From: Sphingomonas jaspsi DSM 18422
GTDB taxonomy: Bacteria; Pseudomonadota; Alphaproteobacteria; Sphingomonadales; Sphingomonadaceae
DNA: 64,000 nt
NCBI RefSeq assembly: GCF_000585415.1
Contig: NZ_KK073876.1
Location: forward strand, 1,175,810 to 1,239,809
Direction of reading: 5' to 3'
This document shows, in pieces, positions 18,285 through 26,942 of this stretch (the stretch's first letter is position 1; every line of letters starts with the position of its first letter). A program made the translations under genes and the position numbers. The notes below the pieces were generated by a model that had not been told where the DNA came from, ran no database searches, and saw only the letters and a list, made by a program, of their open reading frames with translations.

Positions 18285-19958
18285 TCAGCGCAAGCGGTCG
18301 GGCAGCTCGCTTTCGACGATCGCGATCGGCACGATCCCGGCGGCATAGATGGCGTCGAAGGTTCGCTTCAGGTCGAACGGCTTGCCGCCGACATCGGCCT
18401 GGTGCGACGCATCCGCCAACATGCGGTCGAGCGCCAGCTTGCCGATGATGTAGCTGGGGCCATATCCGGGCTGGCGCGCGTAGAGCAGCTGTTCGAAGCC
18501 GACCAGCTTGCTCTTCGCGTCCGACCAGCCGCGCGGGGTCCACGCAGCGTGGAATTTGCCGGCTTCGTCGAGCCCGATTTCATTGGCCTGGACGCGCAGC
18601 GACGCCAGCCCGCGCGCGGCGCGATTGGCGAGCAACGCCCACACCAGCTCGCGCCCGTGCGGCAGGCTGTCGTACACGCCCTGCTGCATCGCCACTTCCT
18701 CCATTGCCGTGGCGAAGCCTTCGGAGCGGTCGGAGTAATTGTTGAACAGCGGCGCGACCGCGCGGATCGGATTAGCGTTGGGCTCATGCTTCATCCGCGC
18801 CAGCTCGATCCAGTGGAACTGGTGGCTCGACAGCGGGACGACGTCGAGCGCCGTCACATGGGTGAAGAAATTGCGCTGCGCCGGCGGGGTGTAGGGATTG
18901 AGCTGGGCCAGCAGCGCCGAGCGGAAATAGGGTTTGTCGCTGATCACCCCGGTATCGACCCACAGCCGGTAGAGTTCATCGGCGCGGGCCTGGCTGCGCG
19001 CGAAATAGGCGGCCGGATCGCTGACCTCGGCGATCGGCGGTGCGGCGCGGTTGCGGGATTCTTCCAGCCGTAGCGATGCCAGCGACCGGTCGAGCTCGCG
19101 CTGCAGAAGCACCTTCTGCTCGTCGAGCGTGTAGGGGCTCAGCAGGACGTTCTTCAGATACCAGTCGTAATTCTCCTTGCCGACGCCCGACGGGCCCTGG
19201 TGCCTGGGCGCTTCGGCGCGGACCCAGTCGGCGAAGGCGGCGCTGGCGGCCCGCGCCTGCTCGACCGCCTTCAACAGCGCCGGGCTGGCGCCCTTCAGCG
19301 AAACGCTGCGCACCCCGTCGAGGTCGCGCAGGCCCAGTTCGCCTTTCTGCCACGCGGCCAGCGCCTCGGCCTGTTCGGTGAAGGCGCGGTCGCCGTAGGT
19401 CCAGAAGTCGTGCGCGGTACTCGGGGCGAGGTTCGCCTTCGCGGCCTCCAGCAGCGCCGGAACCGCACCCAGCTGCGCCGCCAGCTTGGCATCGTCGGCC
19501 TTCGACAGCGGGAAGCGATAGGTCCACAGGTCGATATTGGGCTGTGCCGAGGGCCCTTCGTGCGCGGGCACGTCGCTCATTTCGGCAAAGACGTTGGCGT
19601 AGAAGGTCGGGTCGCGCTCCCACGGCTTCAGCACGCGCAGGAAGAAGTCGAGGCCGTTCATCTCGGCTCCGATCAGGCGGGCGTCGTTGCGATCGGACAG
19701 GCTCGCGCTGCTCAGGTCGACCGCGGCCAGCCGGGCCTTGAACCGCGCAAGCCCGTCCGCCTTTGCCGCGATCGCCGCAGGTCCATAGTCAGCAACGCGG
19801 CGCACCAGTGCCGGTTGGTTGAACGCGCGCCAGTCGTTGAACAGCGCGACCAACTGCGCGTGGGTCGAGGCAGGCGCGGCGGCGATCGGCGGGGCCGGCG
19901 CGGCGACGGCGGGCAGTGGGCTGGCGAGCAGCAGGAGCGAGACAACGAAGCGGCGCAT
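18285..19958 (-). CDS. secreted DUF885-family protein with degenerate metal motif
   Basis: A 557-residue protein with a signal peptide (MRRFVVSLLLLASPLPAVAA). Its layout matches DUF885, which includes presumed M1-like zinc peptidases: YDWYLKNVLLSPYTLDEQ, the LSSHQFHWIELARMKHEP segment and YSDRSEGFATAMEEVAM. In typical members the metal site is HExxPGH, followed downstream by EGWA. Here the first part reads SSHQFHWIE, so the leading His-Glu is lost while His379 and His382 and the SEGFA motif remain. It may be a divergent or inactive member. ATG 19958 is chosen; GTG 19964 is possible. Confidence 0.75.
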   Translation of the reverse strand: MRRFVVSLLLLASPLPAVAAPAPPIAAAPASTHAQLVALFNDWRAFNQPALVRRVADYGPAAIAAKADGLARFKARLAAVDLSSASLSDRNDARLIGAEMNGLDFFLRVLKPWERDPTFYANVFAEMSDVPAHEGPSAQPNIDLWTYRFPLSKADDAKLAAQLGAVPALLEAAKANLAPSTAHDFWTYGDRAFTEQAEALAAWQKGELGLRDLDGVRSVSLKGASPALLKAVEQARAASAAFADWVRAEAPRHQGPSGVGKENYDWYLKNVLLSPYTLDEQKVLLQRELDRSLASLRLEESRNRAAPPIAEVSDPAAYFARSQARADELYRLWVDTGVISDKPYFRSALLAQLNPYTPPAQRNFFTHVTALDVVPLSSHQFHWIELARMKHEPNANPIRAVAPLFNNYSDRSEGFATAMEEVAMQQGVYDSLPHGRELVWALLANRAARGLASLRVQANEIGLDEAGKFHAAWTPRGWSDAKSKLVGFEQLLYARQPGYGPSYIIGKLALDRMLADASHQADVGGKPFDLKRTFDAIYAAGIVPIAIVESELPDRLR

Positions 19959-20012
19959 CGGCACGACCTTTCGATGGAAAGATCGGCAGATTAACGCCTC
20001 GCGGCGCGAAGG

Positions 20013-20441
20013 CTAGGCCTCGTCTTGCGCCTTGTCGTAACGTTCCTGCGCGGCGCGAATGCAGTCGATATGCGCCATTGCCCAAGCGCCGAGTCCCTGA
20101 ACGGGTTCGCGCAGCGAAATGCCAAGCTCGGTCAGCTCATAGTCGACGCGCGGCGGGATGGTGGGCGTGACGTGGCGGCTGATGAGCCCGTCGCGCTCGA
20201 GGTTGCGCAGCGAAAGGGTCAGCATGCGCTGGGAAATGCCCTCGATCGCGCGCTTCAGTTCGGAAAAGCGCTTGGGGCCGTTCGACAGCAGCATGACGAT
20301 CAGCATGCTCCATTTGTCGCCGACGCGATTGAGCACCGGCGTCACCGACCGGCAGATCGGGCCGTGAATTGCAGCGGCTTCCTCTGCGGTCACATGGCTG
20401 TGACTTGGTGACAAATTTTTGCGTTCTTGTGCGTGGTCCAT
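20013..20441 (-). CDS. HxlR-family transcriptional regulator
   Basis: A 142-residue winged-helix protein of the HxlR/MarR-like type: [38 protein letters not shown], then [20 protein letters not shown] and [11 protein letters not shown] single Cys (ICRSV, about residue 30) precedes the recognition domain, where HxlR-type quinone and thiol sensors often carry a reactive Cys. It is divergent from an azoreductase gene with a 51-base intergenic space, so it probably represses it. A C-terminal 30-residue helix extends beyond the minimal domain. Confidence 0.88.
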   Translation of the reverse strand: MDHAQERKNLSPSHSHVTAEEAAAIHGPICRSVTPVLNRVGDKWSMLIVMLLSNGPKRFSELKRAIEGISQRMLTLSLRNLERDGLISRHVTPTIPPRVDYELTELGISLREPVQGLGAWAMAHIDCIRAAQERYDKAQDEA

Positions 20442-20473
20442 GGATGGTTACTTAAAGCGTCCCGGTAACAAAT
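20407..20473. promoter_or_regulatory. candidate HxlR operator repeats in the divergent promoter
   Basis: Two near-identical decamers in the same orientation, GGTGACAAAT (20407-20416) and GGTAACAAAT (20464-20473), flank the start of the HxlR gene. GTTAC at 20447-20451 and GTAAC at 20465-20469 form an inverted pair with a 13-base spacer. The placement between divergent starts is what an autoregulated HxlR repressor would need. The assignment is inference from repeat geometry only. Confidence 0.4.
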
Positions 20474-20492
20474 CAATACCAAGGACAAGAAG

Positions 20493-21035
20493 ATGACCAT
20501 CCTTCACCTCGACAGCAGCATCACCGGCGACAACAGCGTGTCGCGCCAGATTTCCGCCGCCACGGTGGACCAGCTTTTGAAGGCCGACCCGAGCGCGACC
20601 GTCGTTCGCCGCGACCTCGTCGCCGACCCCCTTTCGCACCTGACGCTCGGCGGTTCGGGCGATGAGGACATCCTCGACGAATTCCTTGCCGCCGACACCA
20701 TCGTCATCGGCGCGCCGCTCTACAATTTCTCGGTGCCCTCGCAGCTGAAGGCGTGGATCGACCGCATCGCGGTGGCCGGCAAGACCTTCAAATATGGCGA
20801 CAACGGACCCGAAGGCCTGGCCGGCGGTCGCCGGGTGATAATCGCCGTGTCGCGCGGCGGTTTCTATGCGCCCGACAATGCATTCGAACATGGCGAAAGC
20901 TATCTGAAGGCGCTGTTCAACTTCATCGGCATCGAACCCGAATTCGTCCGTGCCGAAGGCGTCAACTACGGCCCCGACCAGCGCGAAGCGGGCATCGCCC
21001 ATGCGCTCGGTGAAGTGGAAAAGCTCGCGGCTTGA
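20493..21035 (+). CDS. FMN-dependent NADH:quinone/azo oxidoreductase (AzoR type)
   Basis: A 180-residue flavodoxin-fold enzyme of the NAD(P)H dehydrogenase (quinone)/AcpD family. Visible are the phosphate-binding start HLDSSITGDNSVSRQ, PLYNFSVPSQLKAWIDRIA and SRGGFYAP near the flavin. It reduces quinones and azo compounds by two electrons and commonly serves in quinone detoxification. The gene is divergent from the HxlR regulator, a common pairing for quinone-responsive azoreductases. ATG 20493 has AAGGACAAG upstream. Confidence 0.9.
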   Translation: MTILHLDSSITGDNSVSRQISAATVDQLLKADPSATVVRRDLVADPLSHLTLGGSGDEDILDEFLAADTIVIGAPLYNFSVPSQLKAWIDRIAVAGKTFKYGDNGPEGLAGGRRVIIAVSRGGFYAPDNAFEHGESYLKALFNFIGIEPEFVRAEGVNYGPDQREAGIAHALGEVEKLAA

Positions 21036-21134
21036 CCTGACTGCTCCGGGGGCGCAGCGTCGGGTCCGTCCCGCACGCTGCGGCCCCGTGCCGGACAGCT
21101 TCACCGTCGGCCGCTTGGGAACAGGGGGTTGATC

Positions 21135-21602
21135 ATGAAGATGTTCGCGCTGGCGGCTTGTGCCGCCGTCCTTGTCGCCGTTCCTGCCGCTGCGGCACCG
21201 GTCGATGACGCGGTCGCCACCGTCACCACCACGCTGGACAAGTTCAACGGCGGCGACGTCGCCGCCTTCATCGCCGCGCACCGCGACGGCGCGGTCATCA
21301 TCGACGAATTCGCGCCGTTCGCATGGGGCGGCAGCGGGTCGGTGCAGGCCTGGCTCGACAGCTACGGAAAGGACGCGGCTGCCCACAAGATCAGCGACGG
21401 ACGGGTCGACTATGGCAAGCCGCTGCAGGCCAACAGCGATGGCACCTCCGCCTATATCGTGCTGCCGACCGTCTACCGCTTCAAGCAGGACGGAAAGCCG
21501 ATGGCGGGGAAGAGCACGATGACCTTCGTCATGGTCAAGACCGGCAAGGAATGGAAGATTTCCAGCTGGAGCTATGCGGGCGCTACCGCCGTCCCCGAAT
21601 AA
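21135..21602 (+). CDS. secreted NTF2-like (SnoaL/DUF4440-type) protein
   Basis: A 155-residue protein with a signal peptide (MKMFALAACAAVLVAVPAAA, cleavage near AAAA-PV). It has one cystatin/NTF2-like fold: LDKFNGGDVAAFIAAHRDG, DEFAPFAWGG, then YRFKQDGKPMAGKSTMTFV and KISSWSYAGATAVPE. Such domains are small binding pockets or weak isomerases; no catalytic residue is recognisable. ATG 21135 follows GGGGG; an in-frame TTG at 21129 is less likely. It is the last plus-strand gene before the convergent SEDS-like gene, whose stop is 3 bases away. Confidence 0.75.
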   Translation: MKMFALAACAAVLVAVPAAAAPVDDAVATVTTTLDKFNGGDVAAFIAAHRDGAVIIDEFAPFAWGGSGSVQAWLDSYGKDAAAHKISDGRVDYGKPLQANSDGTSAYIVLPTVYRFKQDGKPMAGKSTMTFVMVKTGKEWKISSWSYAGATAVPE

Positions 21603-21605
21603 GGC

Positions 21606-22460
21606 TCAGCCGAAGGCACGCTGCCGTCTGGCCCGGCGGACGCCCTCCGCCAGCCAGCCGATGGCGATGCCGAATCCGATGAGGTGGCTGGGGCCTGCCC
21701 CGGCGATCGGCATCGGAAAGGCCCAGAAGACGGCTGCGATCGCCACGACAGCCAAATAGGCGGCAAGGGCCAGGTCGGCCGGGCTGCCCCGGCTGGCCAG
21801 CGCCCAGACCGCAAGCCCGATCGCGCCCGCATGGAGGGCCATGGCGGGCAGGCCGCTCAGCGCCGCGATGCCGACCGTGCCCTCGACGAAGGCGACGGGT
21901 GGCGGCGTCTTGATCCCCGCGACCAGCAGGCCGGCAACCGCCAGCGTCATGGCGCCCACCGCGACGATGATCCGCCGCCGCGACCAGCCGCGTCGCGAGT
22001 TGCGGCTGGCGCCGATCATCAGCACGGCCACGCCGACCGCCAGCGCGAACGACGTTGCGGCGTCGGGCTGCAGCGCGATCAGCAGCAGCGGCAGCAGCAC
22101 GAAGGCGCGCCAATGGCGGCCTTCGCGGCTGGCGACGATGGCCAGGATCAGGGGGCACAGGACCAGCGCGGGCTGGACCATGAACGGACCAAGCGGCAGC
22201 CAGCGTGTGACCCCGTCCAGTTCGGTCCCGATCGCCAGCACGGCGGCGAGCAGGATGCAGCACAAGCCGAACAGGATCGCCGCGCCATGCCCCCTGTGCG
22301 CGACCTTGTGGGCCAGCCAGCCGAGCAGAAGGCCTGCGAGATAGGCGACCACGTTGCGGCTGGCCATACCGGGCAGCGCGCCGACATTCCACAGGAAGGC
22401 CGCCCCGCAGGCGACGGCTGCAGTGCCGAGGGCGAGCGGTGCTGCCCCCGAAATGCCCAT
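21606..22460 (-). CDS. SEDS-like (FtsW/RodA-related) polytopic membrane protein, degenerate
   Basis: A 284-residue protein with about eight to nine hydrophobic segments. Three landmarks of the SEDS family occur in the right order: DGVTRWLPLGPFMVQPA at about residues 82-98 (compare the SEDS RWIxLG...QPSE motif), QPDAAT at 131-136 (compare QPDLGT), and PMPIAGAGPSHL at 249-260 (compare LPLxSYGGSS). The Glu of QPSE, the LGT of QPDLGT and the GGSS are altered, and no hTDFIFA-like loop with the catalytic Asp is seen. It is also about 100 residues shorter than FtsW/RodA. It starts on the last base of bkdB (TGATG), so it is co-expressed with the branched-chain dehydrogenase. Glycosyltransferase activity is doubtful. 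Confidence 0.65.
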   Translation of the reverse strand: MGISGAAPLALGTAAVACGAAFLWNVGALPGMASRNVVAYLAGLLLGWLAHKVAHRGHGAAILFGLCCILLAAVLAIGTELDGVTRWLPLGPFMVQPALVLCPLILAIVASREGRHWRAFVLLPLLLIALQPDAATSFALAVGVAVLMIGASRNSRRGWSRRRIIVAVGAMTLAVAGLLVAGIKTPPPVAFVEGTVGIAALSGLPAMALHAGAIGLAVWALASRGSPADLALAAYLAVVAIAAVFWAFPMPIAGAGPSHLIGFGIAIGWLAEGVRRARRQRAFG

Positions 22461-23734
22461 CAGGCGCTCAGCAGCCGGATCGGGTTTTCAATATAGGTCT
22501 TCAGCGTCTGCAGGAACTGTGCAGCATCCCATCCATCGACCACGCGGTGGTCGCAGGATAGCGACAGGTTCATCACCTTGCGCGCTTCGAGCTCGCCATC
22601 GACGATCACCGGGATTTCCTGCAGCTTGTTGACCGCGATGGTCGCGACCTGTGGCGGGTTAATCACCGGGGTGGACGCGATGCCGCCCATCGGCCCCAGC
22701 GAGCTGATGGTGAAGGTCGGGCCCGAAAGCTCCTCGCGGCTGGCCTTGCCGGTGCGCGCGGCGTCGCTGAGGCGCGAGATTTCGCGGGCGAGCTGCCAAA
22801 CGCTCATGCGCTGTGCGTCGCGGATCACCGGGACCATCAGGCCGCCGTCGGTCTGGGTCGCGACGCCCATGTGCACCGCGCCGTGGCGGGTGACGACATT
22901 GGCATCATCGTCATAGGTGGCGTTGATCATCGGCCAGTCGGCCATCGCCTTCGACATGGCGGTGATGAGGAAGGGCAGCAGCGTCAGCTTGGGATTGTCG
23001 CCGCGATCGCGGTTCATCATCGCGCGCGTGTCTTCAAGGTCGGTGACGTCGAATTGCTCGACCAGCGCGAAGTGCGGGATCTTGCGCTTCGCCGCCTGCA
23101 TATTCTCGGCGATCTTGCGGCGCAGGCCGACGACCTTGATCGTCTCGTCCGCGCGGGCCGGGGCACCGCCGCCGACGCTGCCGCCGTTGTAGAGGAGATA
23201 GGCGTCGAGGTCCGCATGGCGGACGCGGTCGCTGGTGGTGCGAACCTGCGACAAGTCAATGCCGAGGTCGCGGGCGCGCTGGCGCACGGCCGGCGAAGCG
23301 AGGACCTTGGCGTGGCTGCCAGCGGATTTGGGTTCAGGCGCGGGTGCGGGCGCAGGCTCGGCCTTGGGCGCTGCAGCAGTTGCGGTGACCGGAATTTCCT
23401 CGGCCTGCGCCGGGGTCGGCTCGACGATGCCGTCGGCCAGCGGCTGCTGTTCCTCGGTCTCTTCCACCGCCGGAGCCGCCGCTTCCGCGCCACCTTCGGT
23501 TTCAATCTCGACGAGCACCGACCCGATCGCGATCTGGTCGCCGACTTCGCCGGCCAGCTTCACCACCTTGCCGGCGACCGGGCTTTCCATTTCGACCGTC
23601 GCCTTGTCGGTCATCATGTCGGCCAGTTGCTGGTCTTCCTTGACCATGTCGCCGACCGCGACGTGCCAGGCGACGATTTCCGCCTCGGCGATGCCTTCCC
23701 CGATGTCGGGGAGCTTGAACTTGTACGTACCCAT
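22460..23734 (-). CDS. bkdB: branched-chain 2-oxoacid dehydrogenase E2 (dihydrolipoamide acyltransferase)
   Basis: A 424-residue E2. The lipoyl domain (KFKLPDIGEGIAEAEIVAWH, lipoylated Lys in MMTDKATVEMESP) is followed by an Ala/Pro/Glu linker. The E3/E1-binding domain comes near residue 140-175 (ASPAVRQRARDLGIDLSQVR). The catalytic domain ends in LSCDHRVVDGWDAAQFL with the HxxxDG motif. It transfers branched-chain acyl groups to CoA. ATG 23734 overlaps the E1beta stop by one base. The third gene of the bkd operon; no lipoamide dehydrogenase (E3) follows. Confidence 0.93.
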   Translation of the reverse strand: MGTYKFKLPDIGEGIAEAEIVAWHVAVGDMVKEDQQLADMMTDKATVEMESPVAGKVVKLAGEVGDQIAIGSVLVEIETEGGAEAAAPAVEETEEQQPLADGIVEPTPAQAEEIPVTATAAAPKAEPAPAPAPEPKSAGSHAKVLASPAVRQRARDLGIDLSQVRTTSDRVRHADLDAYLLYNGGSVGGGAPARADETIKVVGLRRKIAENMQAAKRKIPHFALVEQFDVTDLEDTRAMMNRDRGDNPKLTLLPFLITAMSKAMADWPMINATYDDDANVVTRHGAVHMGVATQTDGGLMVPVIRDAQRMSVWQLAREISRLSDAARTGKASREELSGPTFTISSLGPMGGIASTPVINPPQVATIAVNKLQEIPVIVDGELEARKVMNLSLSCDHRVVDGWDAAQFLQTLKTYIENPIRLLSA

Positions 23735-24765
23735 CAGGCGGCCATCACTTTCTTGAGTGCGTTCTTCATCCGGATCGGGCCGGGGAAATAAATCCATTCA
23801 TAGGCGTGCGGGTAGGGCGTATCCCAGCCCGTCACGCGCTCGACCGGCGCTTCGAGGTGGTAGAAGCAGCGCTCCTGCACCAGCGCGGCGAGTTCGGCGC
23901 CGAACCCGCTCGTCTTGGTCGCTTCCTGCACCACGAGGCAGCGGCCGGTCTTCTTGATCGACTCCTCGATCGTCTCGATGTCGAGCGGCACGAGCGTGCG
24001 CAGGTCGATCACTTCGGCGTCGATGCCATTCTCTTCGACCGCTGCGAGCGAAACATGGACCATCGTGCCGTAGGTGAGGATGGTCAGCGCCTCGCCTTCG
24101 CGGACGATGTTCGCCTTGCCCAGCGGCACGGTGTAGTGGCCATCGGGCACCGCGCTCAGCGCGTGCTTCGACCAGGGCGTCACCGGCCGGTCGTGATGGC
24201 CGTCGAACGGGCCGTTGTAGATGCGCTTGGGCTCGAAAAAGACCACCGGGTCCGGGTCTTCGATGGCGGCGATCAGCAGGCCCTTGGCGTCATAGGGATT
24301 CGACGGGATGACCGTCTTGATGCCCGCGATATGGGTGAACAGCGCCTCGGGCGACTGGCTGTGCGTCTGGCCGCCGAAGATGCCGCCGCCATAGGGGCTG
24401 CGGATGACCATCGGCATCGTCCATTCGCCCGCGGTGCGATAGCGGATGCGCGCGACCTCGCTGACGATCTGGTCGTAGCCGGGGTAGATATAGTCGGCGA
24501 ACTGGATTTCGATCACCGGCTTCAGGCCATAGGCGGCCATGCCGACCGCGGTGCCGACGATGCCGCCTTCGCTGATCGGCGCGTCGAAGCAGCGGGTCTT
24601 GCCGAATTCCTTCTGCAGCCCAGCGGTGGCGCGGAACACGCCGCCGAAGAAGCCGACGTCCTCGCCAAACACGACGATGTCCGGGTCCTTGGCCATCATC
24701 ACGCGGTGCGCGTCGTTGATCGCCTCGATCATGTTGCGACCGGTGGTTTTTACTTCGCTACTCAT
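23734..24765 (-). CDS. bkdA2: branched-chain 2-oxoacid dehydrogenase E1 beta
   Basis: A 343-residue transketolase-like beta subunit: AINDAHRVMMAKDPDIVVFGEDVG, the PISEGGIVGTAVGMA block and FADYIYPGYDQIVSE. The C-terminal domain has ALTILTYGTMVHVSLAA and VIDLRTLVPLD. Together with E1alpha it forms the alpha2beta2 TPP-dependent decarboxylase for branched-chain 2-oxoacids. Its ATG overlaps the E1alpha stop by 4 bases and its stop overlaps the E2 start by one base, giving tight stoichiometric coupling. Confidence 0.93.
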   Translation of the reverse strand: MSSEVKTTGRNMIEAINDAHRVMMAKDPDIVVFGEDVGFFGGVFRATAGLQKEFGKTRCFDAPISEGGIVGTAVGMAAYGLKPVIEIQFADYIYPGYDQIVSEVARIRYRTAGEWTMPMVIRSPYGGGIFGGQTHSQSPEALFTHIAGIKTVIPSNPYDAKGLLIAAIEDPDPVVFFEPKRIYNGPFDGHHDRPVTPWSKHALSAVPDGHYTVPLGKANIVREGEALTILTYGTMVHVSLAAVEENGIDAEVIDLRTLVPLDIETIEESIKKTGRCLVVQEATKTSGFGAELAALVQERCFYHLEAPVERVTGWDTPYPHAYEWIYFPGPIRMKNALKKVMAA

Positions 24766-26045
24766 TTGGGTTCGTGTCCCAGAAATTCGCGTGCCTCGGC
24801 CAGCGACTGTTCGCACTGTTCCTTGAGGTGCCACGGCGTGTCGGCAAAGACGTCGTCGAACATCGACGGGATATTTTCGAAGCCCTGGTCGGGCAGGGTG
24901 CCGACGGCCTCGGCCTCCTTCTGCGCAGCCCGCACGGTGGCGTCGAGTTCGGCGTCGAGCGCGGCGTCGCGTTCGTCGTCCCATTCGCCCAGCGCCACGA
25001 GGTGCGCCTTCAACCGGGCGATCGGATCGCCCAGCGGCCACTGCTCCGCCTCGCCCTTGGCGCGGTAGCCGGTGGGGTCGTCGGAGGTCGAATGGCCCTC
25101 GGCGCGATAGGTGAAGAATTCGATCAGCGTCGGGCCGTTGTTGGTGCGGGCGCGTTCGGACGCCCACTTCACCGCCGCATAGACCGCCAGCGCGTCGTTG
25201 CCGTCGACCCGCAGGCCCGCCATGCCGTACCCGACCGCGCGGCTGGCGAAGGTCGCCTGTTCGGCGCCGGCAATGCCGCTGAACGAGCTGATCGCCCACT
25301 GGTTGTTGACCACCGCCAGGATGACCGGCGCCTGGTAGACGGTGGCGAAGGTCATGGCGTTGTGGAAGTCGCCTTCCGCCGTCGCGCCGTCGCCGATCCA
25401 GCCCATGCAGATGCGGCTGTCGCCCTTGATCGCGCTGGCCATCGCCCAGCCGACGGCCTGCGGATATTGGGTGCCGAGGTTGCCGGAAATGGAGAAGAAG
25501 CCGTGCTTCTTGTCCGAATACATGATCGGCAGCTGGCGCCCCTTCACCGGGTCTTCGGCGTTGGAATAGATCTGGCACATCATCGTCTTGAGCGGATAAC
25601 CGCGCGCGACGAGCAGGCCCTGCTGGCGATAGGTCGGGAAGTGCATGTCTTCCGGGTCCATCGCGGTAGCGGCGGCGACCGCGATCGCCTCTTCGCCGGT
25701 GCACTTCATGTAGAAGCTGGTCTTGCCCTGGCGCTGGGCGCGATACATGCGGTCGTCGAAGGTGCGGACCGTCTTCATGTCGCGCAGCATCTTGCGCAGC
25801 GTATCGGGGTCGAGCTTCGGGTCCCATGCACCGACCGCATTGCCGCTATCGTCGAGCACGCGGACCAGGTGGGTGACGAGCGGGAAGGTCTCTTCCGCTT
25901 CCGCCGCGACGTCGGGCCGCGGCGCTTCACCGGCGGGCGGAACCTTGATCGACGAGAAGTCGGGGGTATCGCCCGGCCGGAACGGCGGTTCCGGGACGTG
26001 TAGGGCCAGCGCCGGCCGGTTGGGGCGCTTCGTTGCGTCGTTCAT
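24762..26045 (-). CDS. bkdA1: branched-chain 2-oxoacid dehydrogenase E1 alpha
   Basis: A 427-residue TPP-binding alpha subunit. The TPP/Mg motif is GWIGDGATAEGDFH...VVNNQWAIS. The region RAQRQGKTSFYMKCTGEEA and the phosphorylation-loop counterpart YRAEGHSTSDDPTGYR are typical of BCKDH E1alpha. About 75 residues precede the core, longer than in pyruvate dehydrogenase E1alpha and normal for Bkd. ATG 26045 is chosen, preceded by AAGGTGAGG; GTG 26051 is possible. First gene of the operon bkdA1-bkdA2-bkdB-SEDS-like. Confidence 0.93.
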   Translation of the reverse strand: MNDATKRPNRPALALHVPEPPFRPGDTPDFSSIKVPPAGEAPRPDVAAEAEETFPLVTHLVRVLDDSGNAVGAWDPKLDPDTLRKMLRDMKTVRTFDDRMYRAQRQGKTSFYMKCTGEEAIAVAAATAMDPEDMHFPTYRQQGLLVARGYPLKTMMCQIYSNAEDPVKGRQLPIMYSDKKHGFFSISGNLGTQYPQAVGWAMASAIKGDSRICMGWIGDGATAEGDFHNAMTFATVYQAPVILAVVNNQWAISSFSGIAGAEQATFASRAVGYGMAGLRVDGNDALAVYAAVKWASERARTNNGPTLIEFFTYRAEGHSTSDDPTGYRAKGEAEQWPLGDPIARLKAHLVALGEWDDERDAALDAELDATVRAAQKEAEAVGTLPDQGFENIPSMFDDVFADTPWHLKEQCEQSLAEAREFLGHEPK

Positions 26046-26179
26046 CCTCACCTTTCCTGCCGCGTGTCACCATGGTCGGCGCCGCAGCGATATGGAATCG
26101 ATGACCCCCCTAGACAGGTTCGGCCCGGGCCTCAACTGGTGAAGCCCGGACCGGGGTGGGGAACGCTAGGGAAGGCTGG

Positions 26180-26389
26180 TTATTCGGCCGCTTCGAAGCC
26201 CAGGATGTCGCCCGGCTGGCAGTCCAGCTCGCGGCAGATGGCGTCGAGGGTCGAAAAGCGGATCGCCTTGGCCTTCCCGGTCTTGAGGATCGACAGGTTG
26301 GCCAGCGTGATGTCGACGCGTTCGGCCAGTTCGGTGAGGGTCATGCGCTTGGCATAGAGCTGGTCGTCCAGCTTGACGGTGATGGTCAT
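26180..26389 (-). CDS. YozG-like Cro/CI-type HTH regulator
   Basis: A 69-residue one-domain helix-turn-helix protein of the XRE/HTH_26 type: MTLTELAERVDITLANLSIL is the HTH, followed by STLDAICRELDCQPGDIL. Its ATG shares a base with the stop of the DUF2975 gene (TGATG). In Bacillus an analogous yoaS (DUF2975)-yozG pair exists, so this is a conserved module of membrane protein plus tiny repressor. It is the likely binder of the palindromes at 27080-27153, making the operon autoregulated. Confidence 0.85.
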   Translation of the reverse strand: MTITVKLDDQLYAKRMTLTELAERVDITLANLSILKTGKAKAIRFSTLDAICRELDCQPGDILGFEAAE

Positions 26390-26913
26390 CAGACGGTTCC
26401 TTCCAGCTCTTCGCGCATCGCGGCGCCGGTGCGGAACACGCGAGCCAGGATGAACAGGATGAGGCCGAGGATGATCGCGCCGAGGCTGATGCCGACTTCG
26501 GTATGCGCCTTGTCGGTGAACTGCTCGATCCAGTGCGCGACGAGGCCCAGCGTCCACATCACGGGCTGGCTGGCGATGGCGAGCCAGCCCATCGAGCGCA
26601 GGCGGTCGGCGTTGACCGGGTTGAACGGATCGCCTTCGCCGACGGAACCGATGATGCGCAGCAGGTGGCGCAGGAAGAAGAAGCCGAGCGCCATGACGGC
26701 GGCGACAAGGATGAGGATGGCGAGGATCGCGTTGACGCCGTTCGCCGGGATGCCCTCGGCGGCGAGCTTGGCGACCAGGTCCTGTCGCTGGACGGTAAGG
26801 ATGGCGCCGACGCCCAGGACGACGGCGCCGCCGGCAAAGGCGCAGATCCCCATCAGGAAGCCGATCAGGATGCGCGCGCTGTTCAGCAGCGGATCGGATT
26901 TGAATTTCGACAT
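26389..26913 (-). CDS. DUF2975-family membrane protein (YoaS-like)
   Basis: A 174-residue protein with four predicted membrane helices (ARILIGFLMGICAFAGGAVV, AILAILILVAAVMALGFFFL, GWLAIASQPVMWTLGLVAHW, GISLGAIILGLILFILARVF). The loop IIGSVGEGDPFNPVNADRLR is the DUF2975 signature. The function is unknown; its constant pairing with a YozG-type regulator suggests a membrane sensor or antagonist of that regulator. GGGGACCACC precedes ATG 26913. Confidence 0.85.
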   Translation of the reverse strand: MSKFKSDPLLNSARILIGFLMGICAFAGGAVVLGVGAILTVQRQDLVAKLAAEGIPANGVNAILAILILVAAVMALGFFFLRHLLRIIGSVGEGDPFNPVNADRLRSMGWLAIASQPVMWTLGLVAHWIEQFTDKAHTEVGISLGAIILGLILFILARVFRTGAAMREELEGTV

Positions 26914-26942
26914 GGTGGTCCCCTGAAATAACGGGTTGGCGG

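Noticed and set aside
22460..26045. Considered as a pyruvate dehydrogenase operon.
   Set aside because: The long E1alpha N-terminus, the YRAEGHSTSDDPTGYR loop and the absence of an aceE-like or PDH E1alpha signature fit branched-chain oxoacid dehydrogenase better.
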